Shown here in pieces: positions 42,657 through 51,425 of a stretch of DNA of 64,000 nucleotides. The notes beneath the pieces were generated by a model that worked only from the letters and a program-made list of their open reading frames with translations, had not been told where the DNA came from and ran no database searches. The stretch spans positions 806,001 through 870,000 of the forward strand of contig NZ_JACJIM010000001.1 of the NCBI RefSeq assembly GCF_014138435.1, read 5' to 3'. Every line of letters begins with the position of its first letter. Within the stretch, counting starts at the first letter, position 1. Both the position numbers and the translations under genes were made by a program. The DNA is from Methylobacterium fujisawaense (GTDB lineage: Bacteria > Pseudomonadota > Alphaproteobacteria > Rhizobiales > Beijerinckiaceae).

Positions 42657-43205
42657 ATGCCGATTAATGATGTCAATATTGGTTCTGATGTGGGCATATT
42701 GTACCCAGATCTGGTCAATATTTATGGATGTCGAATCGAAGACGGCTCGCGCATCGGCCCGTTCGTGGAGATCCAGCGCGGCAGCCATATCGGCCCGCGC
42801 TGCAAGATCTCCTCGCACAGCTTCATCTGCGCGGGCGTCTCGATCGGGGCCGAAGTGTTCATCGGCCACGGCGTGGTCTTCACCAACGAGCTCTATCCGG
42901 AAGCCACCAACGCGGACGGGAGCCTGAAGCGGGACGGCGAGTGGGAGCTCGTCGAGACCGTGGTCGAGGCCCGCGCCTCCATCGGCTCCAACGCCACCAT
43001 CGTGGCGGGGATCACCATCGGCGAGGGCGCCCTGGTCGGCGCCGGTGCCGTCGTCACCCGGGATGTCCCGGCCTTCGCCATCGTCGCCGGATGCCCCGCG
43101 CGGGTCGTCGGGGACACGCGCACCAAGCGCGCCGAGAGCGCCGCGCGCGCCCGTTCCGTCCAGTCGCCGCGGCCCGAGCCGGCCGAGCCTCTGCAGATTG
43201 CTTGA
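42657..43205 (+). CDS. Hexapeptide-repeat N-acetyltransferase, WbpD/WlbB-like
   Basis: A 182-residue left-handed beta-helix acetyltransferase. Hexad repeats run through the chain (IEDGSRIGPFVEIQ, GSHIGPRCKI, GVSIGAEVFIG, RASIGSNATI, GEGALVGAGAVV), with the loop VFTNELYPEATN and the cap AGCPARVVGD as in WbpD/WlbB. These enzymes acetylate the 3-amino group of UDP-2-acetamido-3-amino sugars. First gene of a seven-gene run; the Gfo/Idh oxidoreductase and aminotransferase that follow are the partners expected for such a pathway. Confidence 0.88.
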   Translation: MPINDVNIGSDVGILYPDLVNIYGCRIEDGSRIGPFVEIQRGSHIGPRCKISSHSFICAGVSIGAEVFIGHGVVFTNELYPEATNADGSLKRDGEWELVETVVEARASIGSNATIVAGITIGEGALVGAGAVVTRDVPAFAIVAGCPARVVGDTRTKRAESAARARSVQSPRPEPAEPLQIA

Positions 43206-43218
43206 GGGGAATGCACTC

Positions 43219-44247
43219 ATGATCTCGATCGGTATCGTCGGATACGGCTACTGGGGGCCGAACCTCGCCCGGTGCACGTCGGAGAGCGAGCGCTGCCAGC
43301 TGGTGGCCATCGCCGACCAGTCGCCCGCCGCGCTCGCCCGGGCCGGCAAGCGCTACCCCGCCGTCCAGCTCCATCAGGACTGGCGCGACCTCGTGGCCGA
43401 TCCCGCGATCGACGCCGTCATGGTGGCGACGCCGGTGAGTTCGCATTTCGAGATCGCCATCAACGCGCTGCGGGCCGGCAAGCACGTCTTCATCGAGAAG
43501 CCGATCACGCCCTCGGCCTTCGAGGCCCGGCTGCTGATCGAGGAGGCGGCCAAGCGCAACCTGAGGCTGATGGTCGATCACACCTTCGTCTACACGGGTG
43601 CGGTCGAGAAGATCCACGAGCTCGTCACGACCGACGCCATCGGCGACGTGTTCTACTACGACTCGACCCGGGTGAACCTCGGCCTGTTCCAGCGCGACGT
43701 GAACGTGATCTGGGACCTGGCGGTCCACGACCTCGCGATCCTCGACCACATCCTGGACCTCGCCCCGGTGGCGATCTCGGCGAGCGGCACCGGCCATTTC
43801 AGCGGCCGTCCCGAGAACATGGCCCACCTGACCGTCTTCTACCCGCGCGGCGTCGTCGCGCAGATCAACGTCAACTGGCTCGCGCCCGTGAAGGTGCGGC
43901 AGACGCTGATCGGCGGCAGCAAGAAGATGATCGTCTACAACGACCTCGACCCGATCGAGAAGGTCAAGGTCTACGACCGCGGCGTCACGGTCGGCGGCGG
44001 CTCGGACGACATCACCGAGCTGATGGTCTCCTACCGGACCGGCGACATGTGGTCGCCGCACCTGTCCTTCCGCGAGGCGCTGATCGTCGAGATCGAGCAC
44101 TTCGCCGATTCCATCGAGAACGGCACCGCGCCCATGACCGACGGCCACAGCGGCCTGCGCGTCGTCGAGATGCTCGAAGCCGCCATGCGCTCCCTGCGCC
44201 AGAACGGCGCCCCCATCGACCTCATGCCACTTGCGAGGGCCTCGTGA
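43219..44247 (+). CDS. Gfo/Idh/MocA oxidoreductase, WbpB-like
   Basis: A 342-residue NAD-dependent dehydrogenase. The Rossmann start SIGIVGYGYWGPNLAR contains GxGxxG, HVFIEKPITPSA is the EKP motif, and WDLAVHDLAILDHIL holds the catalytic His region. WbpB-type enzymes oxidise C3 of UDP-sugars before transamination. It starts 13 bases after the acetyltransferase with GAGGGGA as ribosome site, and its stop overlaps the aminotransferase start (GTGA). Confidence 0.9.
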   Translation: MISIGIVGYGYWGPNLARCTSESERCQLVAIADQSPAALARAGKRYPAVQLHQDWRDLVADPAIDAVMVATPVSSHFEIAINALRAGKHVFIEKPITPSAFEARLLIEEAAKRNLRLMVDHTFVYTGAVEKIHELVTTDAIGDVFYYDSTRVNLGLFQRDVNVIWDLAVHDLAILDHILDLAPVAISASGTGHFSGRPENMAHLTVFYPRGVVAQINVNWLAPVKVRQTLIGGSKKMIVYNDLDPIEKVKVYDRGVTVGGGSDDITELMVSYRTGDMWSPHLSFREALIVEIEHFADSIENGTAPMTDGHSGLRVVEMLEAAMRSLRQNGAPIDLMPLARAS

Positions 44248-45359
44248 TCCCCTTCCTCGACCTCAAGGCGCAGTACGCGGCGATCGGCGGCGACGTCGAG
44301 ACCGCAATCCTCAACGTCCTGCGCAGCGGCGACTTCGTCCTCGGCCCGGCGGTCAGCGCCTTCGAGACGGCCTTCGCCGAGGCCTGCGGCGCCCGCCACG
44401 CGGTCGCCGTCAGCAGCGGCACCGCGGCCCTGCACCTCGCCCTCCTCGCCCTCGACATCGGTCCGGGCGACGAGGTGATCACGGTCTCGTCGACCTTCGT
44501 GGCGACGGTCGCGGCGGTCCTGTATGCCGGTGCCACCCCGGTCCTCGTCGACATCGACCCGGTCGGCTGGACCATGGACCCGGCCCTGGTCGAGGCGGCG
44601 ATCACGCCCCGCACCAAGGCGATCCTGCCGGTGCACCTCCACGGCCGGATGGCCGATCTCGACGCGCTCGGCGCCATCGCCCGGCGCCACGGGCTCGCCC
44701 TCGTCGAGGACGCCGCCCAGGCGCATCTCGCCGAGCGCGGCGGCCGCAAGGCCGGCACGATCGGGGATATCGGCTGCTTCAGCTTCTATCCCGGCAAGAA
44801 TCTCGGGGCCTACGGCGAGGGCGGCGCCATCGTCACGGACCGGGACGACCTCGCCTCGGCGGCCCGCTGCCTGCGCGACTGGGGCCAGCAGGGCAAGTAC
44901 AACCACGTCCGCCACGGCTTCAACCTGCGCATGGACGGCGTCCAGGGCGCGGTGCTGGGGGTCAAGCTCCCGCACCTGGAGGGCTGGACCCGCGCCCGCC
45001 AGGCGGTGGCGGCGGAGTACGGTGCCCGGCTCGCGGGCCTCGGCCTGGAGCTGCCGGCGCCCGCCGGGCTCGACCACGTGTTCCACGTCTACGCCGTGTC
45101 GACGGCGGACCGCGAGGGGCTGCGCCAGTACCTCAACGCGGCCGGCATCGCCACCGGCATCCACTATCCCGTCCCGGTCCACCGGCAGCCCGCCTACAGC
45201 CACCTCGACGACGGCGCCGGCCGCCTGCCGGTCACCGAGCGGCTGGCCGCCCGGACCCTGTCCCTCCCGATGTTCCCCGAGATGACGTCCGCGCAGATCG
45301 ACACCGTCTGCCGGGCCGTCGCGAGCTACTGCGAGGTCGCCGATGCCCAAGCTGCGTGA
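44244..45359 (+). CDS. DegT/DnrJ-family aminotransferase, WbpE-like
   Basis: A 371-residue PLP-dependent sugar aminotransferase. SSGTAALHLALLAL is the phosphate-binding region, VEDAAQAHLAE holds the Asp that contacts the PLP nitrogen, and FSFYPGKNLGAYGEGG contains the PLP-binding Lys185. The start is GTG, overlapping the upstream stop. With the WbpB-like and WbpD-like proteins it would make a 3-acetamido UDP-sugar. Its end overlaps the epimerase gene by 17 bases. Confidence 0.9.
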   Translation: MIPFLDLKAQYAAIGGDVETAILNVLRSGDFVLGPAVSAFETAFAEACGARHAVAVSSGTAALHLALLALDIGPGDEVITVSSTFVATVAAVLYAGATPVLVDIDPVGWTMDPALVEAAITPRTKAILPVHLHGRMADLDALGAIARRHGLALVEDAAQAHLAERGGRKAGTIGDIGCFSFYPGKNLGAYGEGGAIVTDRDDLASAARCLRDWGQQGKYNHVRHGFNLRMDGVQGAVLGVKLPHLEGWTRARQAVAAEYGARLAGLGLELPAPAGLDHVFHVYAVSTADREGLRQYLNAAGIATGIHYPVPVHRQPAYSHLDDGAGRLPVTERLAARTLSLPMFPEMTSAQIDTVCRAVASYCEVADAQAA

Positions 45360-46374
45360 GGTCACCAAGGGAAGCCGGTTCAGCGGCGACCTGCGCGGGA
45401 CCCGGATCCTGGTCACCGGCGGATCGGGCTTCATCGGCTCGCACATCATCGACCTTCTGGTCGAGGCCGGCTGCGAGGAGATCGTGGCCATCGACAACAT
45501 GATCCGCGGCCGCCCCGAGAATCTCGGGGACGCCCTCGGCTCCGGCCGCGTCCGCCTTGTCCAGGGCGACATCCGCGACCGCGCCCTGATGGACACGCTG
45601 GTCAAGGGCACCGACGTGGTGTTCCACCAGGCGGCCCTGCGGATCACGCAATGCGCCGCGGAGCCGCGCCACGCCTTCGAGGTGATGGCCGCCGCGACCT
45701 TCAACCTGCTTGAGAGCTGCGTCGAGGCCGGCGTCGCCAAGGTGGTGATGGCCTCCTCGGCTTCGGTCTACGGGATGGCGGAGGTCTTCCCGACGACCGA
45801 GAAGCACCACCCCTACGACAACCGGACCCTGTACGGCGCCGCCAAGTCCTTCGGCGAAGGTCTGCTGCGCTCGTTCAACGACATGTACGGGCTGGACTAC
45901 GTCGCGCTCCGGTACTTCAACGCCTACGGCCCGCGGATGGACCTGACCGGCCGCTACACCGAGGTCATGGTCCGCTGGATGCAGCGCCTGGCCGAGGGCC
46001 AGTCGCCGATCGTCTTCGGCGACGGCCTGCAGACCATGGACCTCGTCCATGTCCGCGACATCGCCCGGGCCAACATCCTGTCGGCGATCTCGCCGGCCAC
46101 CGACGTGGTGCTCAACGTCGGCACCGGCGTCGAGACCTCGCTGGTCGACCTCGCCGGCCACCTCACCCGGATCATGGGCCGGGACGGCACGCCGCTGATC
46201 CACGAGGCCGAGCGGGCCGTGAACCCGGTGCCCCGGCGCCTCTGCGACACGAGCCTCGCCAAGGCGCTGATCGGCTTCGAGGCGAAGATCGGGGCGGCCG
46301 AGGGCCTCGCCGACCTCGTCGCCTGGTGGCAGGACGAGTCCCGCTCGGAACACCTGCGGCGGGCGCTGGCATGA
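45343..46374 (+). CDS. NAD-dependent nucleotide-sugar epimerase/dehydratase
   Basis: A 343-residue extended short-chain dehydrogenase. RILVTGGSGFIGSH (residues 21-34) is the cofactor site, the Ser of ASSASVYG and Tyr164-x3-Lys168 in LYGAAKSFGEG form the catalytic triad, and ALRYFNAYGPRMD is the substrate loop. This group includes UDP-GlcNAc 4-epimerases and 4,6-dehydratases. The next gene is a second aminotransferase, which would act on a 4-keto product, so dehydratase activity is possible. It overlaps both neighbours. Confidence 0.87.
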   Translation: MPKLREVTKGSRFSGDLRGTRILVTGGSGFIGSHIIDLLVEAGCEEIVAIDNMIRGRPENLGDALGSGRVRLVQGDIRDRALMDTLVKGTDVVFHQAALRITQCAAEPRHAFEVMAAATFNLLESCVEAGVAKVVMASSASVYGMAEVFPTTEKHHPYDNRTLYGAAKSFGEGLLRSFNDMYGLDYVALRYFNAYGPRMDLTGRYTEVMVRWMQRLAEGQSPIVFGDGLQTMDLVHVRDIARANILSAISPATDVVLNVGTGVETSLVDLAGHLTRIMGRDGTPLIHEAERAVNPVPRRLCDTSLAKALIGFEAKIGAAEGLADLVAWWQDESRSEHLRRALA

Positions 46375-47507
46375 TCCCGATCGCCAAGCCCGAAGTCGGC
46401 GACCCCGAGGCCGAGGCCGCCGCCGCCGTCGTCCGCTCCGGATGGCTGACCCAGGGGCCGCAGGTCGCGGCCTTCGAGACGGAGTTCGCCGCGATCGTCG
46501 GCGCGCCCCATGCCTGCGCGGTCTCGAACTGCACGACCGCGCTGCATCTCGCCCTCCTCGCCGTCGGGGTCGGCCCCGGCGACGAGGTGGTGACGGTGAG
46601 CCACAGCTTCATCGCCACCGCCAACGCCATCGCCCAGTGCGGGGCGACGCCGATCTTCGTCGACATCGACCCGGCGACCTACAACATGGCCCCGGACGCC
46701 GCCGCGGCGGCGATCACCGGGAAGACGAAGGCCATCGTCTGCGTCCACCAGATGGGCATGCCCTGCGACCTGGAGGCGATCGTGGCGATCGGGCGCCGGT
46801 CCGGCATCCCGGTGATCGAGGACGCGGCCTGCGCCATCGGCTCCGAGCGGCTCCAGGGCGACGTCTGGCGGCCGATCGGCAGCCCGGCGGGGGACATCGC
46901 CTGCTTCTCGTTCCACCCGCGCAAGGTGCTGACCACCGGCGACGGCGGCATGATCACCACCGCCAACGCCGCGTGGGACCGAACCTTCCGGCTGCTGCGC
47001 CAGCACGGGATGAGCGTCTCCGACATCGCCCGCCACGGCAGCGCCCGGGTGGTGGTCGAGGAATACGCCATCGCGGGTTTCAACTACCGGATGACCGACG
47101 TGCAGGCGGCCATCGGCCGGGAGCAGCTGAAGCGGCTGCCCGACCTGATCGCCCGGCGCCGCGACCTCGCCGACGGCTACCGCGTGCGGCTGGCCGACCT
47201 CCCCGGGGTGACGCCGCCGCCCGAGCCGATGGGGCTGCGCAGCAACTGGCAGAGCTACTGCGTCCGCCTCCCGGACGATGCGGACCAGCAGGCGGTCATG
47301 CAGGCGATGCTCGACCGGGGCATCGCCACCCGCCGGGGCATCATGTGCGCGCATCTGGAGCCGCCCTACGCCGAGGCGCCGCGGCGGTTCGCGCTGCCGG
47401 AATCCGAGCGGGCCCGCGACCACGCGATCCTGCTGCCGCTCTACGCGGCGATGACGGAGGCGGCGCAGGATCAGGTCGTCGACGGCCTGCGCGCCGCCCT
47501 GCGATGA
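46371..47507 (+). CDS. Second DegT/DnrJ-family aminotransferase
   Basis: A 378-residue PLP-dependent sugar aminotransferase. The ATG overlaps the epimerase stop (ATGA); the frame continues upstream but those codons lie inside the epimerase gene. Motifs are SNCTTALHLALLAV, VIEDAACAIGSE, and FSFHPRKVLTTGDGG with PLP Lys185. It differs clearly from the first aminotransferase, so the two probably act at different carbons. It overlaps the deacetylase gene by four bases. Confidence 0.9.
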   Translation: MIPIAKPEVGDPEAEAAAAVVRSGWLTQGPQVAAFETEFAAIVGAPHACAVSNCTTALHLALLAVGVGPGDEVVTVSHSFIATANAIAQCGATPIFVDIDPATYNMAPDAAAAAITGKTKAIVCVHQMGMPCDLEAIVAIGRRSGIPVIEDAACAIGSERLQGDVWRPIGSPAGDIACFSFHPRKVLTTGDGGMITTANAAWDRTFRLLRQHGMSVSDIARHGSARVVVEEYAIAGFNYRMTDVQAAIGREQLKRLPDLIARRRDLADGYRVRLADLPGVTPPPEPMGLRSNWQSYCVRLPDDADQQAVMQAMLDRGIATRRGIMCAHLEPPYAEAPRRFALPESERARDHAILLPLYAAMTEAAQDQVVDGLRAALR

Positions 47508-48304
47508 TCCCCGCACCGGTCAAGAGCCTCGCCCGGACGGTCGGCCTGACCCGCCCGCGCGTCGCCGCCGCCCGGATGGCCTGCGAGCGCACGACGCTCG
47601 CCCTCGCCCGCCGGCGTCGGGCCCTGCCGGGCGGGCGCATCCTCTGCTACCACTCGGTGGGCCAGCCGGAATGCGGCGTCAACGACGTCGCCCCCGGGCG
47701 CTTCCGGCATCAGATCGAGCGGGCGCTCCGTCTGGGCTACCGCTTCGTGCCGGCGGCCGCCATCGCCGAGGGACGCGGCGGCGCCCGCGACCTCGCCATC
47801 ACCTTCGACGATGGCTGGCACAGCGTGCTGAGCGCGGCGGCCCCGATCCTGCGTGATTACGGGATCCCGTGGACCCTGTTCATCGTGGCAGGCTGGCTGG
47901 ACCGGCCCGAGACCGGGCCGCGCGGCATCCTGGACTGGCGCGCCATCGAGGCGCTCGCCGCGGCCGGGGTCGAGATCGGCAGCCACTCGGTGACGCACCC
48001 GGATTTCGGGCGCCTCGACACAGATCGGACCGTCGAGGAACTCGTCGTCTCCCGGGCCATCATCGCGCGGCGCCTGGGCGTCGCTCCGGCGAGCTTCGCG
48101 ATCCCGCTCGGTCAATCGATGAACTGGACGCCCTTCGCCCAACAGGCGGCCCGCGAGGCCGGCTACCGGACCCTCTATGCGCAGGCGGAGGAGACCAAAC
48201 CTGAGGGCACCGTGGGGCGGACCTTCGTCACCTGCTTCGACCATGATCTGATCTTCCAGGCCCTGCTGCGCGGCGCCTTCGATGCGTGGGAAGAATGGGT
48301 CTGA
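47504..48304 (+). CDS. Polysaccharide deacetylase family protein (NodB-like)
   Basis: A 266-residue CE4-type protein. The core has ILCYHSVG, AITFDDGWHSVL (catalytic Asp-Asp), and IGSHSVTHPDFG (metal His pair). The late region IPLGQSMNWTPF differs from the usual R-P-P-x-G motif, so activity is not certain. There is no signal peptide, suggesting action on a cytoplasmic lipid-linked sugar or nucleotide-sugar product. It is coupled to the upstream aminotransferase (ATGA). Confidence 0.85.
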   Translation: MIPAPVKSLARTVGLTRPRVAAARMACERTTLALARRRRALPGGRILCYHSVGQPECGVNDVAPGRFRHQIERALRLGYRFVPAAAIAEGRGGARDLAITFDDGWHSVLSAAAPILRDYGIPWTLFIVAGWLDRPETGPRGILDWRAIEALAAAGVEIGSHSVTHPDFGRLDTDRTVEELVVSRAIIARRLGVAPASFAIPLGQSMNWTPFAQQAAREAGYRTLYAQAEETKPEGTVGRTFVTCFDHDLIFQALLRGAFDAWEEWV

Positions 48305-48391
48305 TCTCCGGCGTCTCGGGGTGTTCCGACAGTCCGAGGCCGTACTGCCCTGTCATGTCGCAGCAGATCCATCGGCCTGGGAGGCGCCCCG

Positions 48392-49339
48392 ATGCAAGAC
48401 GGTCCGAGGCTGGTTTCGGTCATCGTGCCGACATTCCGGCGGCCCCATCTTCTGCGCGGTGCGCTCGCAAGCATCCGGCGCCTCGAAGATCGCGATCTCG
48501 CGTTTGAAATCCTCGTCGCGGACAATGGGGGCGCGTGCGAGAACCGGGCGATCGCCGAGGCGTTCGGGGCCACCTACGTGGCGGTGGAGCGCCGCGGGCC
48601 GAGCGCGGCACGGAATGCGGGCCTGCGTTTGGCGACCGGCGACTTCATCGCTTTCCTCGACGATGACGACGCGTGGCTTCCGGGGAATGTGCGTGCGCAG
48701 ATTGCAGTCCTCGATGCGGATCCCGCCTTGGACGGCGTTCTGGGGCAGGCCGTCGGCACGGACCCGGACCTGAAGAATCCCTCAGCCCCTTGGCCGGAAC
48801 GGCATCCGGGCGTCGGCGACGCGCTTCTTCGGACCATGCTGAGCGGCTACTTTCCTCAACTGGGCACGCTCGTGGTCCGCAGACGCGTCCGCGATTTGGT
48901 GGGACTGTTCGACGAGACGCTCATCGGTGGAGAAGACCTGGATTGGCAGCTCCGTATCGCCCGCCGGCGGACCCTGGGCTATGTCGAGACACCCTGCATG
49001 CTCTTCCGCGGCCGCGCCCACGGCACCTACGACGCGATTCAGTACGACCGTCTTGCCTACGACCGGCTGGTCTTCTTCAGGCATAGTGTGCCGGAATGGC
49101 GTATCTGGCCCTCGCCCCTCGCGTTCCTCAGGGCGTATCAAGGAACGCTGCAGCACTTTTACTGGTATTTCGTCACGATCATGATCGCCGCGGCCTCGCG
49201 CGGCCAGAAGCGCCGGGCCTTCAGGGCCATCGTCGGAGCGCTGAGGGTCTTCCCGGTCCGCGCGACCTATCATCTGGTCGCGCGCCGGGATTGCCGAAGG
49301 GCGCTGGTTCAGATGGCCTCGATGCATCGGCCGATCTGA
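48392..49339 (+). CDS. GT2-family glycosyltransferase
   Basis: A 315-residue GT2 enzyme. LVSVIVPTFRRPHLLRGAL opens the fold, RNAGLRLATGD and FIAFLDDDDAWLPG form the donor and metal site, and LIGGEDLDWQLRIARR is the catalytic-base region. The last gene of the plus-strand nucleotide-sugar run, it lies 87 bases after the deacetylase and is convergent with the pyruvyltransferase gene. Its GC content is slightly lower than that of the operon, as is true for the following minus-strand genes. Confidence 0.88.
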   Translation: MQDGPRLVSVIVPTFRRPHLLRGALASIRRLEDRDLAFEILVADNGGACENRAIAEAFGATYVAVERRGPSAARNAGLRLATGDFIAFLDDDDAWLPGNVRAQIAVLDADPALDGVLGQAVGTDPDLKNPSAPWPERHPGVGDALLRTMLSGYFPQLGTLVVRRRVRDLVGLFDETLIGGEDLDWQLRIARRRTLGYVETPCMLFRGRAHGTYDAIQYDRLAYDRLVFFRHSVPEWRIWPSPLAFLRAYQGTLQHFYWYFVTIMIAAASRGQKRRAFRAIVGALRVFPVRATYHLVARRDCRRALVQMASMHRPI

Positions 49340-49395
49340 TCGGACGCCAGCCGGGCCGTCACGGGGATCGGCGGGATCGCCCCCCGCGGCCGCCC

Positions 49396-50355
49396 TCACG
49401 CCGTCAAGCGCATCGACCGCATCGACGCGGAACGGGCCGAAGCCGATGCCCGTCCGGTCGCGCGCAGGCCCGAACCGCCGCGGGACCGAACGAACCGATC
49501 TATGGCAGAGGCGACTCCGTCGACGGCCGCATCCAGCCGGGTGTCGCGGCTCATCTGCGGCTCCGCATGCGACAGCTGCTGCAGACGCTTCGCGGCGATC
49601 CAGGTCAGCATCTGATTGACGGGCTTGAGAGTCGGCATCGTGCTCGAACGCGCCGCGCGCCAGACTTCGGCGTTGGGCCAAACGGCGTGATACATCTCGC
49701 GGATGTTGCTCGGCAGCAAGGCATGCGGGCGCAGGTCGATCTCGAGGGACTCGGACCAGTCCCGCCACTTCATGCGATGCGAGTGATGGAGCGGCTTGGC
49801 GGCGATCCAGGGCGTGCGGAGGGCATCGGCGACGATGGCGCCGTGCATCGCCTCGGTGATGAGGAGCCTGGCGCCCCTGATCTGGGACAGGATCCGCCCG
49901 ACATCGTCCCGGGGATCGATCAGCGTGACGCCCGCCATCCGGCAGGCCACCTGCCAGAAGCCACGCTCCAGGCTTTCGTAATGCGGCATGAAGGCGACCG
50001 TGATGCCCGACGCGGCCTCCGGCAGCGGCAGCAGGCGCAGCAGGACGGCTGGATCGCAGATCGCCCGCTCCGCCGGGAGGCCGAGGCGCCGCGCGGTCCC
50101 GGGGCCACGGACGAACAGGACGTCCCAGGATCCGTCATGCACGTCCGGCATCGCCGAATAGCCGCCGTAGCCGGACCCGATAACGTATTTTCTTGCCGAT
50201 CTCGGGTAGATGTCTTGGATGATCGAGCCGATCCCGAGGAACAGCGCCTCCTCGCGATCATCCAGAAAGCCGTCCGGAAGCATCGCGCTCCAGACCAGCG
50301 GGTTGAGTTCATCCCCGAAGTTCGGCGGATCGCCGGCAAAGTAGGTCAGCTTCAT
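49396..50355 (-). CDS. Polysaccharide pyruvyltransferase, ExoV-like
   Basis: A 319-residue protein of the pyruvyltransferase family. MKLTYFAGDPPNFGDELNPL contains the family NFGDELN motif, GIGSIIQ and VIGSGYGGY form the nucleotide-fold core, VRGPGTARRLGL and ITEAMHGAIVADALR the second half. ExoV adds pyruvate ketals to the terminal sugar of succinoglycan from PEP. The C-terminal 60 residues are Ser/Arg/Ala-rich and probably disordered. Last gene of a minus-strand unit with GT8, GT2 and Wzt/Wzm. Confidence 0.9.
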   Translation of the reverse strand: MKLTYFAGDPPNFGDELNPLVWSAMLPDGFLDDREEALFLGIGSIIQDIYPRSARKYVIGSGYGGYSAMPDVHDGSWDVLFVRGPGTARRLGLPAERAICDPAVLLRLLPLPEAASGITVAFMPHYESLERGFWQVACRMAGVTLIDPRDDVGRILSQIRGARLLITEAMHGAIVADALRTPWIAAKPLHHSHRMKWRDWSESLEIDLRPHALLPSNIREMYHAVWPNAEVWRAARSSTMPTLKPVNQMLTWIAAKRLQQLSHAEPQMSRDTRLDAAVDGVASAIDRFVRSRGGSGLRATGRASASARSASMRSMRLTA

Positions 50356-50450
50356 GTCGGGCGCCGTGGCGTGTCGGGGTTCGACCGGGGCCGCGTCGGC
50401 GCGTTCGGCGCCGGCACGCTTCCGAGAAACTCAGGAGAAGGCCGGCTTCG

Positions 50451-51356
50451 CTATTGGAGGCCGAGGTTCCATCTGCAGAAGCATCTGAAATTCCACAGCA
50501 GCCAGCGCAGACGCCATTTGAGCCGGGTCTTGAAGCCGATGCCCGCATTGCGCAGGAGGCTCAGGCCGAACTCGGCACCGCGCAGCTCCTTCAGGTAAAG
50601 CCACGCCAGAGGATGCCATTCGTCGCGGCGCCAGGGTTTGGTCGCGTCGGTGAAGTGGATGATCTTCGGCCGCGGGGCGCTCCGGGTCAGAGCGGTCCAC
50701 GTTGCGAACTTCTCGTAGAGGAAATTGCGCTGGAAGTTCCAGTCCGGTGGAATGCTGGTCCAGCGGTTCCAGAAGCTGATGTTCAACGCATCCTGATCGT
50801 CGTAATCGTAGACGTTGCTTGCAAGGAGCGCGATCGTGTGATCGAAGCTCTGGTCCGCTCTGAGTTTCTGGACATCCAGCAGGAGCACGCCCGCGTTGAA
50901 GTATCGGCCCTGGGCCGGCAGGCCGTACCGCGCGGCGAAGTCGCGCGGGTTGAGGCCGGCATCGACCACGGCTCCGAGCGCATGGGCGCCGAGGTCGAAG
51001 TCCCAGAGTTCGGCGATGTCGCTTTGAAGGATGAGATCGGAATCGAGATAGATCGCACGGCTGACGTCAGGCGGCATAAATCGCGGGATCATCAACCGGA
51101 AATACGTCGCCCGACTCATGCTCGGGCGATGGGCGTCGAACCCGAGCAGGACCGGATCGCAGATCTGAATCCACTCGATCGTGGCGCGTTGGGTCGAAAC
51201 CTGGGCTCGGCTGGCCGCGTCGATGCCGTCATGGAAGACGAAAAACCGCAGCGGGTTGCGTTCGTTTCGTGTCTCGATCGAGCGCATGACCACACGAAGT
51301 TGTGGGATGTACGACTGATCGATGCCGAATGCGACGTTTATGACGGGCCTCTGCAC
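50451..51356 (-). CDS. GT8-family glycosyltransferase
   Basis: A 301-residue retaining glycosyltransferase of family 8 (LgtC/glycogenin type). INVAFGIDQSYIPQLRVVMR opens the fold, RAIYLDSDLILQSDIAEL holds the DxD metal site, RYFNAGVLLLDVQKLR is the family motif, and IIHFTDATKPW the C-terminal metal His region. The C-terminal tail is Arg/Trp-rich (KWRLRWLLWNFRC), as in LgtC, and would bind the membrane. Lower GC than the flanking EPS operons. Confidence 0.92.
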   Translation of the reverse strand: MQRPVINVAFGIDQSYIPQLRVVMRSIETRNERNPLRFFVFHDGIDAASRAQVSTQRATIEWIQICDPVLLGFDAHRPSMSRATYFRLMIPRFMPPDVSRAIYLDSDLILQSDIAELWDFDLGAHALGAVVDAGLNPRDFAARYGLPAQGRYFNAGVLLLDVQKLRADQSFDHTIALLASNVYDYDDQDALNISFWNRWTSIPPDWNFQRNFLYEKFATWTALTRSAPRPKIIHFTDATKPWRRDEWHPLAWLYLKELRGAEFGLSLLRNAGIGFKTRLKWRLRWLLWNFRCFCRWNLGLQ

Positions 51357-51425
51357 GTCGTCCTCCGCTCGATTGCACCTGTGCTGACATGCGGCGCCGA
51401 GAAGGCACCGTCCGCGACAGGATGT

